The notes beneath the pieces are model-generated. The model searched no databases. It had not been told where the DNA came from and was given only the letters and a program-made list of their open reading frames with translations. Positions 18,654-28,280 of a DNA stretch of 37,035 nt are shown here, in pieces; the first letter of the stretch is position 1, and each line of letters starts with the position of its first letter. The DNA comes from an uncultured Clostridia bacterium (GTDB lineage: Bacteria > Bacillota > Clostridia > Christensenellales > UBA1242). The DNA is taken from contig CALWOY010000055.1 in assembly GCA_944383255.1 (NCBI GenBank), positions 1-37,035 on the forward strand, written 5' to 3'. A program made the position numbers and the translations under genes.

Positions 18654-20849
18654 ATCAATAACATTACTTTTATCGCTGATAATCTCCGTGTTATCAGCAT
18701 AATTTTTTATTTTTGTTATAATAAAATATTTACATCTTTTGTCAATATCAAAACTTTGTTCACAAATACCACTTTTATTTGATATTTCACTAAGCAATTT
18801 TGGTTCACTATCACTAACGCTATAAATTTCATATATCAAATAATCTTCTGCTTCAAATGATAGTATGGCTTTATTGTTTTCAACTCTACCTGTAAGAGTT
18901 GGTGGTGAAACGCTTATGAATTTTGTTGATTTTTCTTTAGGTGGATTAAAACGCGAAAATATCTCTTTGGTTATATATCTTTGTGGAATATAGTTATTTG
19001 CTTTATAAACAATATGTTCATTACTTAAACTTAGTGTATCAATATTTTCCACATAAACACTGTTTGGCATAGAAAAAGATTGAGGTTTTTTGTTTGAATA
19101 TATATTATTTAAATATAATTTCACTATGTCTGTAGGCAAGCCACCGCCGACATAATCAATTGGAGTATTATCTGCATTACCAAGCCATATTCCAACGATG
19201 TCACTTGTCGTATATGAAATATTATAAGCATTTGTATTTTGTGTACTTCCAACAGTTCCCGTTTTTGTTGCAACTTCAAAATCAACATCTGATAATTTTC
19301 TTCCTGTACCGCTTTTAGCACAAGTTCTAAGCATATCGGTCATTAAATATGCTGTATCATCTCTTATAACATTATTAAAAGATGGCTTGTTATGATAAAT
19401 GATTTTTCCATTTTTATCCGTTATGTAATTTATGAATTTTGCTTCAGCAAATTTACCATTATTTGAGAATACCGAATAGGCATTAGTGAGTTCTTTAAGT
19501 GTTGTTCCATATGCCATTCCTCCAAGTGCTAAACTTAGATTATTATCTTGACTATCAAATGCAATTCCTGAGCGTTTTGCGTATTGTTTAGCCTTATCAA
19601 GCCCTATGTAACTTAATACTTTAACCGCAGGAACATTTAATGATTTACTTACACAATCACGTACACTGGTGTATCCATGATAAACATTATTTACATTTTT
19701 TGGACTATAGCCATTTATGTTTATATATTCGTCATTTATTTGTGTCAAAGGTGAAATAATGTTTTCATTTAAAGCAGGTGCGTAAACTAAAATAGGTTTT
19801 ATTGCTGAACCAGGTTGTCTTTTGGCATCTAACATTTGTACGGGTGCTAATCCGTAATACGCTTCAACTTTTTCGCCATTAGCAGAAATAGAAATGCCGA
19901 GATAATTGCTGTTAATATCATATGAATTAAAACTGTTAATCAAACTATTTTGTTTTTCAAGGTCATAATAAGTATAGATTTTATACTCACCAATGGCAAT
20001 ATTTTTTGCGGGCATACTTAAAATTTCGCAGGCTTCATCAATTACTGCACTTTGGTACGAATTTAAAGCATTGCTATTTATTGGAGTTATATTAACTGTT
20101 ATATCGCTTAATCTTGCTTTGTTATAATCTTCAAATGATATTTTTTCATCGGAAAGCATTTCGTTTAGTACAAGATTACGCCTAGATTTTGATTTTTCAA
20201 TATTTTTGATAGGTGAATATGTATTAGGTGATTTAATCATTCCAGCAAGCGTTGCACTTTCACTTAAATTTAAATCTTTAGCGGATTTTGAAAAATAGTG
20301 CATACTTGCATTCTCTATGCCATAGCAGTTATCTCCAAAATAAATTATGTTTAAGTAATATTCAAGTATTTGGTCTTTAGTTAAAGTTTTTTCAAGTTCT
20401 TTTGTTAAAACAATCTCATTTATTTTTCTTGTAAATGTTTTTTCGTTAGTTAGGTGAGTGTTTTTTATAAGTTGTTGACTAATGGTTGATGCTCCTTCTT
20501 TCAATTTAAATGATGTAATATTTTTAAACATAGCCACTGCCATTCGTTTATAATTTAGTCCGTGGTGATTATAAAAATCTTTATCTTCAATTGATATAAA
20601 AGCCTGTATTGTATCATCATTTAGTGTGTCCAATTTGACAAAACTACTACCTGTTGTATTATCTTTTATTGGTCTATTTTCATTATCATACAATTGTATT
20701 GCTACATTAGAATATTTAATTTTATTTATATCAAATTTCACTTTGTCAGAAAACAAATATGTTCCTATAACAAAAAGAGAAAACACCACTATTATAGATA
20801 GCAGAACTATAGAGGAATATAAAAATATGTTTTTAAAAACTTTTTTCAT
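18642..20849 (-). CDS. Class A penicillin-binding protein (PBP1A type)
   Basis: Bifunctional peptidoglycan synthase anchored in the membrane by one N-terminal segment (about 10-33). The glycosyltransferase 51 domain has [10 protein letters not shown] with catalytic Glu88, [10 protein letters not shown] (118-127) and a second Glu in the RKINE stretch (141-145). The transpeptidase domain has the active-site SAIK (Ser348-Lys351), SLN (403-405) and KTG (529-531). A C-terminal beta-rich region of about 100 residues follows. At 735 residues the length is typical. The start ATG has only a weak AAAGG just before it. Class A PBPs of several names look alike, so no symbol is given. Confidence 0.93.
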   Translation of the reverse strand: MKKVFKNIFLYSSIVLLSIIVVFSLFVIGTYLFSDKVKFDINKIKYSNVAIQLYDNENRPIKDNTTGSSFVKLDTLNDDTIQAFISIEDKDFYNHHGLNYKRMAVAMFKNITSFKLKEGASTISQQLIKNTHLTNEKTFTRKINEIVLTKELEKTLTKDQILEYYLNIIYFGDNCYGIENASMHYFSKSAKDLNLSESATLAGMIKSPNTYSPIKNIEKSKSRRNLVLNEMLSDEKISFEDYNKARLSDITVNITPINSNALNSYQSAVIDEACEILSMPAKNIAIGEYKIYTYYDLEKQNSLINSFNSYDINSNYLGISISANGEKVEAYYGLAPVQMLDAKRQPGSAIKPILVYAPALNENIISPLTQINDEYININGYSPKNVNNVYHGYTSVRDCVSKSLNVPAVKVLSYIGLDKAKQYAKRSGIAFDSQDNNLSLALGGMAYGTTLKELTNAYSVFSNNGKFAEAKFINYITDKNGKIIYHNKPSFNNVIRDDTAYLMTDMLRTCAKSGTGRKLSDVDFEVATKTGTVGSTQNTNAYNISYTTSDIVGIWLGNADNTPIDYVGGGLPTDIVKLYLNNIYSNKKPQSFSMPNSVYVENIDTLSLSNEHIVYKANNYIPQRYITKEIFSRFNPPKEKSTKFISVSPPTLTGRVENNKAILSFEAEDYLIYEIYSVSDSEPKLLSEISNKSGICEQSFDIDKRCKYFIITKIKNYADNTEIISDKSNVIDLVP
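18675..18708 (+). terminator. recA terminator located within the PBP coding region
   Basis: A perfect 8-bp stem (GCTGATAA 18675-18682 with TTATCAGC 18691-18698) with an 8-base loop is followed by AATTTTTT. It lies 22 bases after the recA stop and is antisense to codons near the end of the PBP gene. Confidence 0.8.
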
Positions 20850-20919
20850 ACCTTTGTTTATTATGAGTATTTATTGTGTAATTATTACTTTCACATTAAA
20901 AAATTTAATGGATATTCTA

Positions 20920-20949
20920 TTGTAAAAACAAACGAAAATGTTGTATAAT
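20920..20949 (+). promoter_or_regulatory. Promoter for miaB-mutS-mutL-miaA
   Basis: TTGTAA (20920-20925) and a perfect TATAAT (20944-20949) are 18 bases apart, 22 bases before miaB. The 122-base region from 20850 also separates the divergent PBP gene; I see no convincing promoter for that strand. Confidence 0.6.
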
Positions 20950-20971
20950 GACTTTATAATTAGGAGAATAA

Positions 20972-22102
20972 ATGTATTATCACATAGTTACATATGGCTG
21001 TCAGATGAATGTTCATGAATCAGAAAAAATAGCACAAATACTTGAAGATATGGGTTACATAGAAACAAAACAACGTGAAAACGCGGATATTATAGTATTT
21101 AACACTTGTGCTATAAGAGAAGGTGCTGAAGATAGAGCATTTGGAAATATAGGGGCACTTAAACAACAAAAAAGAAAAAATAAAAATTTACTTATTGTTG
21201 TATGTGGTTGTATGACACAACAAAAAGATGTACAAGAAAAGATGTACAAAACTTTTCCTTTTGTCGATATAATATTAGGTACATATAATTTATATAATTT
21301 AAAAACTTTAATAAATCGTAAAATTAAAGATAGAAAAAGAATATGTGAATATGAAGAAAGTGGAGACCTACATGAGGAACTTGTTGCTAAACGTACAAGT
21401 GGGGATAATGCTTGGGTTAATATTATGTATGGTTGTAACAACTTTTGTACATATTGCATTGTACCTTATGTAAGAGGTAGGGAAAAAAGCCGAAAGAAAA
21501 TAGATATTCTAAATGAAATTAAAGAAATAATTGCTACAAAAAGTTATAAAACGATAACTCTTTTGGGACAAAATGTAAATTCATATGGCAATGATGATGT
21601 TTCACAAGGCTCATTTAGTGAACTTTTGCAAGATATTTGTAATATTGACGGTGATTTTAAACTTACGTTTATGACTTCTCATCCAAAAGACCTTAGTGAT
21701 GACCTTATTGATGTTATGAGTAAAAACGATAAAATTTTAAACGAACTTCATTTACCAGTTCAAAGTGGTTCAGATAAAATTTTAAAAGCGATGAATAGAA
21801 ATTACACTGCCTCTCACTATCTCACAATTGTCAAAAAACTTCGAGAGAAGATGCCCAATATTAGATTGACTACAGATATTATTGTTGGTTTTCCTGGTGA
21901 AACAGAGCAAGATTTTGAAGCAACTTGCAATCTTGTAAAAGAAGTTAAATACGATGGAATTTTTGCATTTATGTATTCAAAGCGAAAGGGTACAGTTGCG
22001 GAGAAGATGGACAACCAAATTGATGATGCAACAAAACACAAGCGTGTAAATTATTTACTTAATCTAGAAAAAGAAATTAAAGCACAAAAGGAGAAAATAT
22101 GA
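20972..22102 (+). CDS. miaB: MiaB, tRNA-2-methylthio-N6-dimethylallyladenosine synthase lacking the TRAM domain
   Basis: Radical SAM methylthiotransferase that modifies i6A37 in tRNAs reading U-starting codons; the i6A substrate is made by MiaA, encoded downstream. The N-terminal domain has cluster Cys10 (TYGCQMN), Cys46 (NTCAIRE) and Cys80 (CGC), and the radical SAM motif is CNNFCTYC (Cys155, Cys159, Cys162) followed by PYVRGREKSR. The protein stops at residue 376 after LEKEIKAQKEKI, where the C-terminal TRAM RNA-binding domain normally begins (family length about 440-500). mutS starts within the last four bases, so there is no room for a lost extension. TAGGAG precedes the ATG. Confidence 0.93.
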   Translation: MYYHIVTYGCQMNVHESEKIAQILEDMGYIETKQRENADIIVFNTCAIREGAEDRAFGNIGALKQQKRKNKNLLIVVCGCMTQQKDVQEKMYKTFPFVDIILGTYNLYNLKTLINRKIKDRKRICEYEESGDLHEELVAKRTSGDNAWVNIMYGCNNFCTYCIVPYVRGREKSRKKIDILNEIKEIIATKSYKTITLLGQNVNSYGNDDVSQGSFSELLQDICNIDGDFKLTFMTSHPKDLSDDLIDVMSKNDKILNELHLPVQSGSDKILKAMNRNYTASHYLTIVKKLREKMPNIRLTTDIIVGFPGETEQDFEATCNLVKEVKYDGIFAFMYSKRKGTVAEKMDNQIDDATKHKRVNYLLNLEKEIKAQKEKI

Positions 22103-24726
22103 TAGATTATGAACAACTTTTGCAAAATGAACATCTGTCACCAATGATGCGACAATATTTGAATACAAAAAAAGCCAATCTTGATAGTGTATTGTTTTAT
22201 AGACTTGGAGATTTTTATGAATTGTTCTTTGATGATGCAGTGGAAATTTCGCATGTTCTAGACTTAACTTTAACAGGTAAGGACTGTGGCATAGGAGAAA
22301 GAGCACCAATGTGCGGAGTGCCTTATCATTCTGTCGATACATATATAAATAAACTTATTTCACTAGGTTACAAAATTGCAATTTGTGAACAAACAAGCGA
22401 TCCAAAAGACAAAAAGAAATCAAGCGATGTTGTTCAACGCGACATAGTCAGAATAATTACACCCGGCACACTTATTGACGAAGGCCTTTTAAACGACAAA
22501 CAAAACAATTACATAGCAAGTATATATGTAAATCAAGAAAATATAGGATTTGCTTACCTTGATTTGTCCACAGGTGAATTTAAATCTATTGAATTTTCAG
22601 GTGAAAGTAGAATAAAAGATTTGAATGATAATCTTGTTCGTATTATGCCAAGTGAAATTTTGGCTTATTGTGATAAAGGCATAGAAAATAGTTTACAGGT
22701 TAGACAATTAGATTTAATTCCTAAATTTACTTATTCATATCCTGAATTATTTGAAAAACAAACTTGTGAAGAAGTATTGTCAAAACAGTTTTCAAAAGAG
22801 TACAAGGAGAAATTTTCATTAAAAAGATATCCAAGTGCGATAATTGCCTGTGGGGCAATTTTCGCTTACATAAAAAGTACTCAAAAGCGTGATTTATCTC
22901 ACATTAGTACTATAAAGTACATTGGCGAAGAAAAATTTATGTTACTAGACATAAATACTAGGCGTAATCTTGAAATTATGGAAACCTTGCGTGATAGACG
23001 TAAAAAAGGTTCATTGCTAAATGTTATGGATAAAACCAGAACATCTATGGGTGCACGACTTATAAAGTCTTGGATAGAACAACCTTTGTATGATGCAAAG
23101 CAAATTAACTTAAGATTAGATGGTGTAGAAGATTTGTGCTCAAAAATAATTTTAAGAGATAATTTAACGACAATTTTAAATAAATGTAATGATATAGAAA
23201 GAATTAGTGGAAGAATTTCATATAATAATTTTACACCAAAAGACTGCAAAAGTTTATGCGAAAGTTTGTCACTACTGCCTTCAATTAAAGCGTTAATAGA
23301 ACCTTGCAACGCTCAATTTATCAAAGATATTTATAAAGATATTGATGATTATTCAGATGTTGTAACAATGCTTAAAAGTGCAATAGTCGATAATCCACCA
23401 GCACTAACAAATGTTGGTGGCATCTTTAATTCAGGATACTCAAAAGAACTTGATGAATATAAATTTGCTCGTGATAATAGTCAGAAGTTAATTTCAGAGT
23501 ATGAAGCAAAGCAAAGAAATATAACTGGCATTAAAAACCTAAAAGTGGCTTATAACAAGGTTTATGGTTACTATATAGAAATTAACAAGCAATTCATATC
23601 AAATTTGCCACTTGAATACATTAGGAAACAAACCGTAGCAAACAATGAAAGGTATATTTCGGAAGAATTAAAAGATTTAGAAGAAAAACTTTCCACAGCA
23701 GAAGAAAAATCTATAAAACTTGAACAAAAGTTATTTAATGATATACGGGAAGGACTTTTAACAAAAGTTGTATCGTTGCAAAAATCATCAAACGCAATTG
23801 CAAGGCTTGATTGCATATTGTCGTTTGCACAATTGGCAATTAAAAACAATTATACAAAACCTAAAATCAACAACAAATTAACTACTATCAATATAATTGA
23901 CGGAAGGCATCCTGTAGTTGAAGAATTATCAAAAGATGAATTTATTCCAAACGATACTCATCTTGACGTAAATGAAAGTAGGACAATGATAATCACTGGT
24001 CCAAATATGGCGGGAAAAAGTACATACATGCGACAAGTTGCACTTATCACTTTAATGGCTCACATGGGTTCATTTGTTCCCGCAAAACAAGCAGAAATTG
24101 CACTCACAGATAGAATTTTTACTAGAGTTGGTGCAAGTGATGACTTAGCATTAGGGCAATCAACATTTATGGTAGAAATGTCTGAAGTTGCAAATATATT
24201 ACAAAATGCGACAGATAAAAGTTTGATTGTATTAGATGAGATAGGGCGAGGAACAAGCACTTATGATGGTCTTAGTATTGCCTGGGCGGTAGTGGAGTAT
24301 TTATCCAATAATATGCATGCTAAAACACTTTTTTCTACGCATTATCATGAATTAACAGAACTTGAAAACTTTCTTCCGGGTGTAAAAAATTATAAAATAA
24401 CAGTAAAAGAAATAAATGGCCATATTGTATTTTTGCGAAAAATAGCAAGAGGTGGTGCATCAAGAAGTTTTGGTATAGAGGTTGCAGGACTCGCAGGAGT
24501 TCCAGAACAAATTATCCAAAGAGCAAAAGAAATATCAAATATGCTTGAACAAAATGATACAACAAAAACTTTAGCCTTAAACACTACAATAGATAAAGAT
24601 AATGCAAAAGAAAAGGATATAAGATATACAGAGGTGATTGGTATATTAAAAGATATTGATATTAATAGACTTACACCAATCAGTGCATTTGAAATAATCG
24701 CTGATTTAAAAAATAAGATAAAATAG
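22099..24726 (+). CDS. mutS: MutS, DNA mismatch recognition ATPase
   Basis: Recognises mismatches and recruits MutL. The N-terminal mismatch-binding motif Phe-x-Glu is present (Phe39-Tyr-Glu41 in GDFYELFF). Connector, core, lever and clamp regions follow in normal order; the ABC ATPase carries Walker A GPNMAGKS (634-641), Walker B VLDEIGRGTST (Asp713-Glu714) and the STHYHEL switch. Length 875 is typical and the C-terminal helix-turn-helix end is retained. It overlaps miaB by four bases and precedes mutL by ten. Confidence 0.98.
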   Translation: MIDYEQLLQNEHLSPMMRQYLNTKKANLDSVLFYRLGDFYELFFDDAVEISHVLDLTLTGKDCGIGERAPMCGVPYHSVDTYINKLISLGYKIAICEQTSDPKDKKKSSDVVQRDIVRIITPGTLIDEGLLNDKQNNYIASIYVNQENIGFAYLDLSTGEFKSIEFSGESRIKDLNDNLVRIMPSEILAYCDKGIENSLQVRQLDLIPKFTYSYPELFEKQTCEEVLSKQFSKEYKEKFSLKRYPSAIIACGAIFAYIKSTQKRDLSHISTIKYIGEEKFMLLDINTRRNLEIMETLRDRRKKGSLLNVMDKTRTSMGARLIKSWIEQPLYDAKQINLRLDGVEDLCSKIILRDNLTTILNKCNDIERISGRISYNNFTPKDCKSLCESLSLLPSIKALIEPCNAQFIKDIYKDIDDYSDVVTMLKSAIVDNPPALTNVGGIFNSGYSKELDEYKFARDNSQKLISEYEAKQRNITGIKNLKVAYNKVYGYYIEINKQFISNLPLEYIRKQTVANNERYISEELKDLEEKLSTAEEKSIKLEQKLFNDIREGLLTKVVSLQKSSNAIARLDCILSFAQLAIKNNYTKPKINNKLTTINIIDGRHPVVEELSKDEFIPNDTHLDVNESRTMIITGPNMAGKSTYMRQVALITLMAHMGSFVPAKQAEIALTDRIFTRVGASDDLALGQSTFMVEMSEVANILQNATDKSLIVLDEIGRGTSTYDGLSIAWAVVEYLSNNMHAKTLFSTHYHELTELENFLPGVKNYKITVKEINGHIVFLRKIARGGASRSFGIEVAGLAGVPEQIIQRAKEISNMLEQNDTTKTLALNTTIDKDNAKEKDIRYTEVIGILKDIDINRLTPISAFEIIADLKNKIK

Positions 24727-24736
24727 GAGTTAAACT

Positions 24737-26617
24737 ATGGCAGATATAAAAGTTCTAGAAAAATCTGTTTGGTCAAAAATTGCAGCAGGTGAAGTGGTAG
24801 AAAAACCTGCTTCAATTGTTAAGGAACTAGTAGAAAATTCAATTGATGCCGGTGCTAAAAATATAGTTATTGAAATCATTGAGGGCGGAACTAAACTAAT
24901 ATCAGTCACAGATGACGGCTGTGGTATTAAAGCAGACCAGATTGAAACTGCTTTTTTGCCACATGCTACAAGCAAACTTTCAACTATTGAAGATTTAAGT
25001 ACTTTAAAATCTATGGGTTTTCGAGGAGAAGCACTTGCAAGCATTGCTGCTGTTTCAAAAGTGGAACTTATATCAAAAACAAAAGATAGTGAAATAGGCT
25101 CAAAAATAACATTAGAGGGCGGAGAAAAAATAGATTTTACTGAAATTGCAAGCAATACAGGTACAAAAATATCGATTACTAATTTATTTTATAACACTCC
25201 TGCTCGTGCTAAATTTTTGAGAAAAACAAAGACAGAAGAGAATGATATAACCAATTATGTTGAAAAACTAATGTTGTCACATTGCAACATAAACTTTAAA
25301 TATATTGTTGATTCTAAAATTATATATAATACTACCAATTGTAGTTTGCTTGACATTATATATACAATATATGGCTCAGAAATATCTTCCAACATGATTG
25401 AAGTCAATTATCAAAAAGGCGAATATAAGGTCAGTGGATATATATCATCACCAGTAGTCGCAAAAAGTAATAGGACTTATCAATCTCTTTTTGTCAATAA
25501 TCGTTATTGTTTAAATACAACCATTTCCGCAAGCATAGCAAATGCATACGATACATTTTTAATGAAAGGAAAGTTTCCTGTATATGTATTATTTTTAAAT
25601 ATGCCAACCGATAGTTTGGATGTCAATGTTCATCCAAATAAACTAGAAGTCAAATTTGAAAATCAGCAACAAATATATATGCTTTTTAATAATGCTGTTT
25701 TTGAAGCCCTTTCTAGACAAACTCATATAAAAGACGGATTAGCTTTTAATCATGTTGAAGATACCCAAACGGTAATTACTATACCAAAAGAGCAAGTTCA
25801 AAATGATACTCAAGTGAATTTAAAAACTAGTGGTATTAGTTTTGAGAGTCAACAAACATATGAAAACACATTTAAAGATTTTTGGGAGAATAAACAAGAT
25901 AATACCTTAAAATTTTCACAAAGTTTTGTTCCGCTTGAAGTCGCTATTGAAAAAGATGCACCAATACAAGATTTTAAAGACGATAAGCACTTTAAACCAT
26001 TAAATGAACAAGCAGAACAAATTAAATATGAAAGTCTTTTTAGTCCACAAAGAATAATTGTAGGAGTTGCCTTTGAAACTTACATAATTGTTCAAGAAGG
26101 TGATAATTTGTATTTTATTGACCAGCATGCCGCACATGAACGCCAGTTATTTGACAAATTTATGGAACAAGCAGAAAATAACGATATAGAAATTCAACAA
26201 CTTTTATTGCCTTATATTCTTAGGGTCAATGACAAGGAATTTTCGTTTTTAGAAGACAATATTTCCATTTTAAAAAGTTATGGGTTTGATATATCTCTTT
26301 TTGGATACAATACATTTAAGATTAACAGTATTCCTATGCTCTTAAATGATATTAACTTAAAAGATTTCTTTGATGAAATTTTACATAATCTTGACGGACT
26401 TATAAAAAAGCCACACGAAATACTTCGCCATGAGTTTGCAACAATGGGTTGTAAAGCAGCAATAAAGGCAGGGTATAGGCTTTCTGAAAAAGAAATAAAT
26501 ATTTTACTTGATACATTAAAAAATCAAAAAACAACTCTTCTTTGTCCTCATGGTAGACCAATAGTAGTAACTTTTGACAAAAAACAATTAGAAAAGATGT
26601 TTAAAAGGATTGTTTAG
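24737..26617 (+). CDS. mutL: MutL, DNA mismatch repair endonuclease/ATPase
   Basis: Links mismatch recognition to strand incision. The GHKL ATPase domain shows GEVVEKPASIVKELVENSIDA (split at 18-37), DDGCGI (59-64) and GFRGEAL (94-100). The C-terminal domain carries the metal-dependent nicking motif starting at Asp462 (DQHAAHE), GCKAAIKAG and CPHGRP (from about 603), indicating the endonuclease type found in bacteria without MutH. The second Glu of the DQHAx2Ex4E motif is Asp here, a conservative change. Length 626 is standard; the variable linker (about 335-425) is Gln/Asn-rich. Preceded by GGAGTT. Confidence 0.96.
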   Translation: MADIKVLEKSVWSKIAAGEVVEKPASIVKELVENSIDAGAKNIVIEIIEGGTKLISVTDDGCGIKADQIETAFLPHATSKLSTIEDLSTLKSMGFRGEALASIAAVSKVELISKTKDSEIGSKITLEGGEKIDFTEIASNTGTKISITNLFYNTPARAKFLRKTKTEENDITNYVEKLMLSHCNINFKYIVDSKIIYNTTNCSLLDIIYTIYGSEISSNMIEVNYQKGEYKVSGYISSPVVAKSNRTYQSLFVNNRYCLNTTISASIANAYDTFLMKGKFPVYVLFLNMPTDSLDVNVHPNKLEVKFENQQQIYMLFNNAVFEALSRQTHIKDGLAFNHVEDTQTVITIPKEQVQNDTQVNLKTSGISFESQQTYENTFKDFWENKQDNTLKFSQSFVPLEVAIEKDAPIQDFKDDKHFKPLNEQAEQIKYESLFSPQRIIVGVAFETYIIVQEGDNLYFIDQHAAHERQLFDKFMEQAENNDIEIQQLLLPYILRVNDKEFSFLEDNISILKSYGFDISLFGYNTFKINSIPMLLNDINLKDFFDEILHNLDGLIKKPHEILRHEFATMGCKAAIKAGYRLSEKEINILLDTLKNQKTTLLCPHGRPIVVTFDKKQLEKMFKRIV

Positions 26618-27489
26618 TGAAACCAATAATTTTATATGGTCCAACTGGGGTTGGAAAAACAAAATTATCTATTAACTTAGCAAAAAAATATAATGCCGAA
26701 ATAATTTCCTGTGATTCTATGCAAATTTATAAATATCTAGACATTGGAACGGCAAAAATTAAAAAATCGGAAATGCAGGGAATCAAGCATTATTTAATTG
26801 ATTTTATAGAACCAAATCAAAATTATAGTGTTTATGATTTTGTTAACGATTGTAAGCATACTATGCAGGAAATTTTCTCAAAAGGTAAAAACGTCATAAT
26901 TGTTGGTGGTACTGGCTTGTATATCAAGGCTTTAATAGAAAATTATAATCTTGGCAATACAAAAGCACATGATGAAGTTAGACAAAAACTTGCAAATTTA
27001 GATAATAATCAATTATGTGACATTATTATTAACAATGGTAAACCATTAAAGCAAGAAGATAAGAACAATCGTGCTAGACTTTTAAGATATGCTGAACTTG
27101 CTTTAACTAACTCACATATCAAAAAAAGTGATGAAAGTGACAAATATTTATTATTTGGACTTGTGTGTGATAGAACAAAACTTTATGAAAAAATAAATAA
27201 AAGAGTAGACGATATGATAAGTCATGGTTTACTTGAAGAAACAAAGATAATATTTTCTAAATATGGTGAAAATATTCAATGTTTTAAAGCTATTGGTTAT
27301 AAGGAAATACTACCATATATTAAAGGTCAAGAAGATTTACAAACTTGCATTGATTTAATTAAACAACATTCTCGAAATTATGCAAAGCGACAATTTACTT
27401 TTATGAATCAATTTAAAAGTATGATAAAAATTGATGTAACTAACAAAAATTATTTCAATGAAATATGTGATGTTATTGATAAAAGTTAA
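26617..27489 (+). CDS. miaA: MiaA, tRNA dimethylallyltransferase
   Basis: Transfers a dimethylallyl group to A37 of tRNAs, producing the substrate of MiaB at the front of this operon. P-loop GPTGVGKT (8-15), substrate-binding DSMQIYK (33-39), TGLYIKAL and a RHSRNYAKRQFTF-like end (reading KQHSRNYAKRQFTF) are present. Length 290 is slightly short but complete. The start is GTG, sharing its first base with the mutL TAG stop. The mutS-mutL-miaA linkage is common in Gram-positive bacteria. A strong hairpin ends the operon. Confidence 0.96.
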   Translation: MKPIILYGPTGVGKTKLSINLAKKYNAEIISCDSMQIYKYLDIGTAKIKKSEMQGIKHYLIDFIEPNQNYSVYDFVNDCKHTMQEIFSKGKNVIIVGGTGLYIKALIENYNLGNTKAHDEVRQKLANLDNNQLCDIIINNGKPLKQEDKNNRARLLRYAELALTNSHIKKSDESDKYLLFGLVCDRTKLYEKINKRVDDMISHGLLEETKIIFSKYGENIQCFKAIGYKEILPYIKGQEDLQTCIDLIKQHSRNYAKRQFTFMNQFKSMIKIDVTNKNYFNEICDVIDKS

Positions 27490-27525
27490 AAAAAACAAGT
27501 AAGTAATATACTTGTTTTTTTTAAC
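27485..27525. terminator. Bidirectional terminator between miaA and the DUF4097 lipoprotein gene
   Basis: A perfect 17-bp inverted repeat (27485-27501 with 27509-27525) with a 7-base loop has A8 and T8 tracts in its arms, so it can end transcription from both sides. It contains the miaA stop codon and abuts the stop of the opposing gene. Confidence 0.9.
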
Positions 27526-28185
27526 TTAATTTTTAACAAAGTCAATGTCAATATTTCCATTATTGCAATTGGCAATAAAAGTTTTTGCACCATCTTTCTT
27601 ATTTAGTGGTAAATTGCATTTGCCTTTTTTTATAGTACACTTTGTAGAAAAATCATCTAAAGTACCCAAAATAGTGCCTGTAATATCACCATTTTTTGCT
27701 GTCAAATTGATTGACTTACCAACATTTATGTGGTCACAAATTATATTGCCACCATTTGAATTAAGTGTAACATTTTCTACAAAAGATAATGATGTAATCT
27801 TAATATCTTCGTTTGTAGTACTTGCCGAAAAATCAATAATAGTATTAGTCGGTATTTTTACTTGAATTTTTCGATACTCCGCAGAAGGTTTAAAACCGAT
27901 AAAATCAGTCCAATTTTTGTTAAAAAGCAATTTGATAGTAAGTTGATTATTAGAAAAAGCGATATCAAGATACTCCTTGTCACTATCAAAATAATCAATA
28001 TAGATTTCGTCATCTTCCGAAGCCAGGATTTCTAAATCTCTGTCTATTACATCTATGATTATTCGGTCTATACTAATATCGCCAGAATTATAGACTTTTT
28101 TTGTAAAATTGTCATTTGAACAGCCTGTAAATACAAAAAGAATAGACGCAATTATTGCTCCCAAAAAGGCCGTTAGTTTTTTCAT
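27526..28185 (-). CDS. DUF4097-family lipoprotein
   Basis: A 219-residue predicted lipoprotein: signal sequence with a lipobox FTGC (Cys21), then a repetitive beta-strand body with alternating hydrophobic residues and short turns (for example TTNEDIKITSLSF, NSNGGNIICDHI, TAKNGDITGTI). This is the pattern of DUF4097 proteins, thought to form a beta-helix on the cell surface and often controlled by envelope-stress or sensory regulators. The function is unknown. A strong AGGAGG lies before the ATG. It diverges from a MerR regulator gene and its promoter has the MerR-type 19-base spacer with a palindrome, so it is probably the target of that regulator. Confidence 0.8.
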   Translation of the reverse strand: MKKLTAFLGAIIASILFVFTGCSNDNFTKKVYNSGDISIDRIIIDVIDRDLEILASEDDEIYIDYFDSDKEYLDIAFSNNQLTIKLLFNKNWTDFIGFKPSAEYRKIQVKIPTNTIIDFSASTTNEDIKITSLSFVENVTLNSNGGNIICDHINVGKSINLTAKNGDITGTILGTLDDFSTKCTIKKGKCNLPLNKKDGAKTFIANCNNGNIDIDFVKN

Positions 28186-28209
28186 AATTTCAACCTCCTA
28201 AATATATCT

Positions 28210-28239
28210 TTGACATTAATATGATTTTAATGATATTAT
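28210..28239 (+). promoter_or_regulatory. Promoter of the MerR-family gene
   Basis: TTGACA (28210-28215) and TATTAT (28234-28239) are 18 bases apart. The predicted transcription start (about 28246) lies at the edge of the palindrome at 28248-28268, so a bound regulator could repress its own gene. Confidence 0.55.
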
Positions 28240-28240
28240 G

Positions 28241-28271
28241 ATGATAAACTTTTGTGTAACACAAAAGTCAA
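28241..28271 (-). promoter_or_regulatory. MerR-type promoter and operator for the DUF4097 lipoprotein gene
   Basis: On the minus strand, -35 TTGACT (28271-28266) and -10 TATCAT (28246-28241) are separated by 19 bases, the over-long spacing used by MerR-family activators. A perfect palindrome with 10-base arms (ACTTTTGTGT and ACACAAAAGT, one central base, 28248-28268) fills the spacer and overlaps the -35 box. MerR proteins bind such sites and untwist the DNA to activate transcription. Confidence 0.75.
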
Positions 28272-28280
28272 GGGGAAATA

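Noticed and set aside
20894-20910. Short palindrome CATTAAA-AAA-TTTAATG between the PBP gene and miaB
   Set aside because: Only a 7-bp A/T-rich stem with no T tract; likely chance in such AT-rich DNA.
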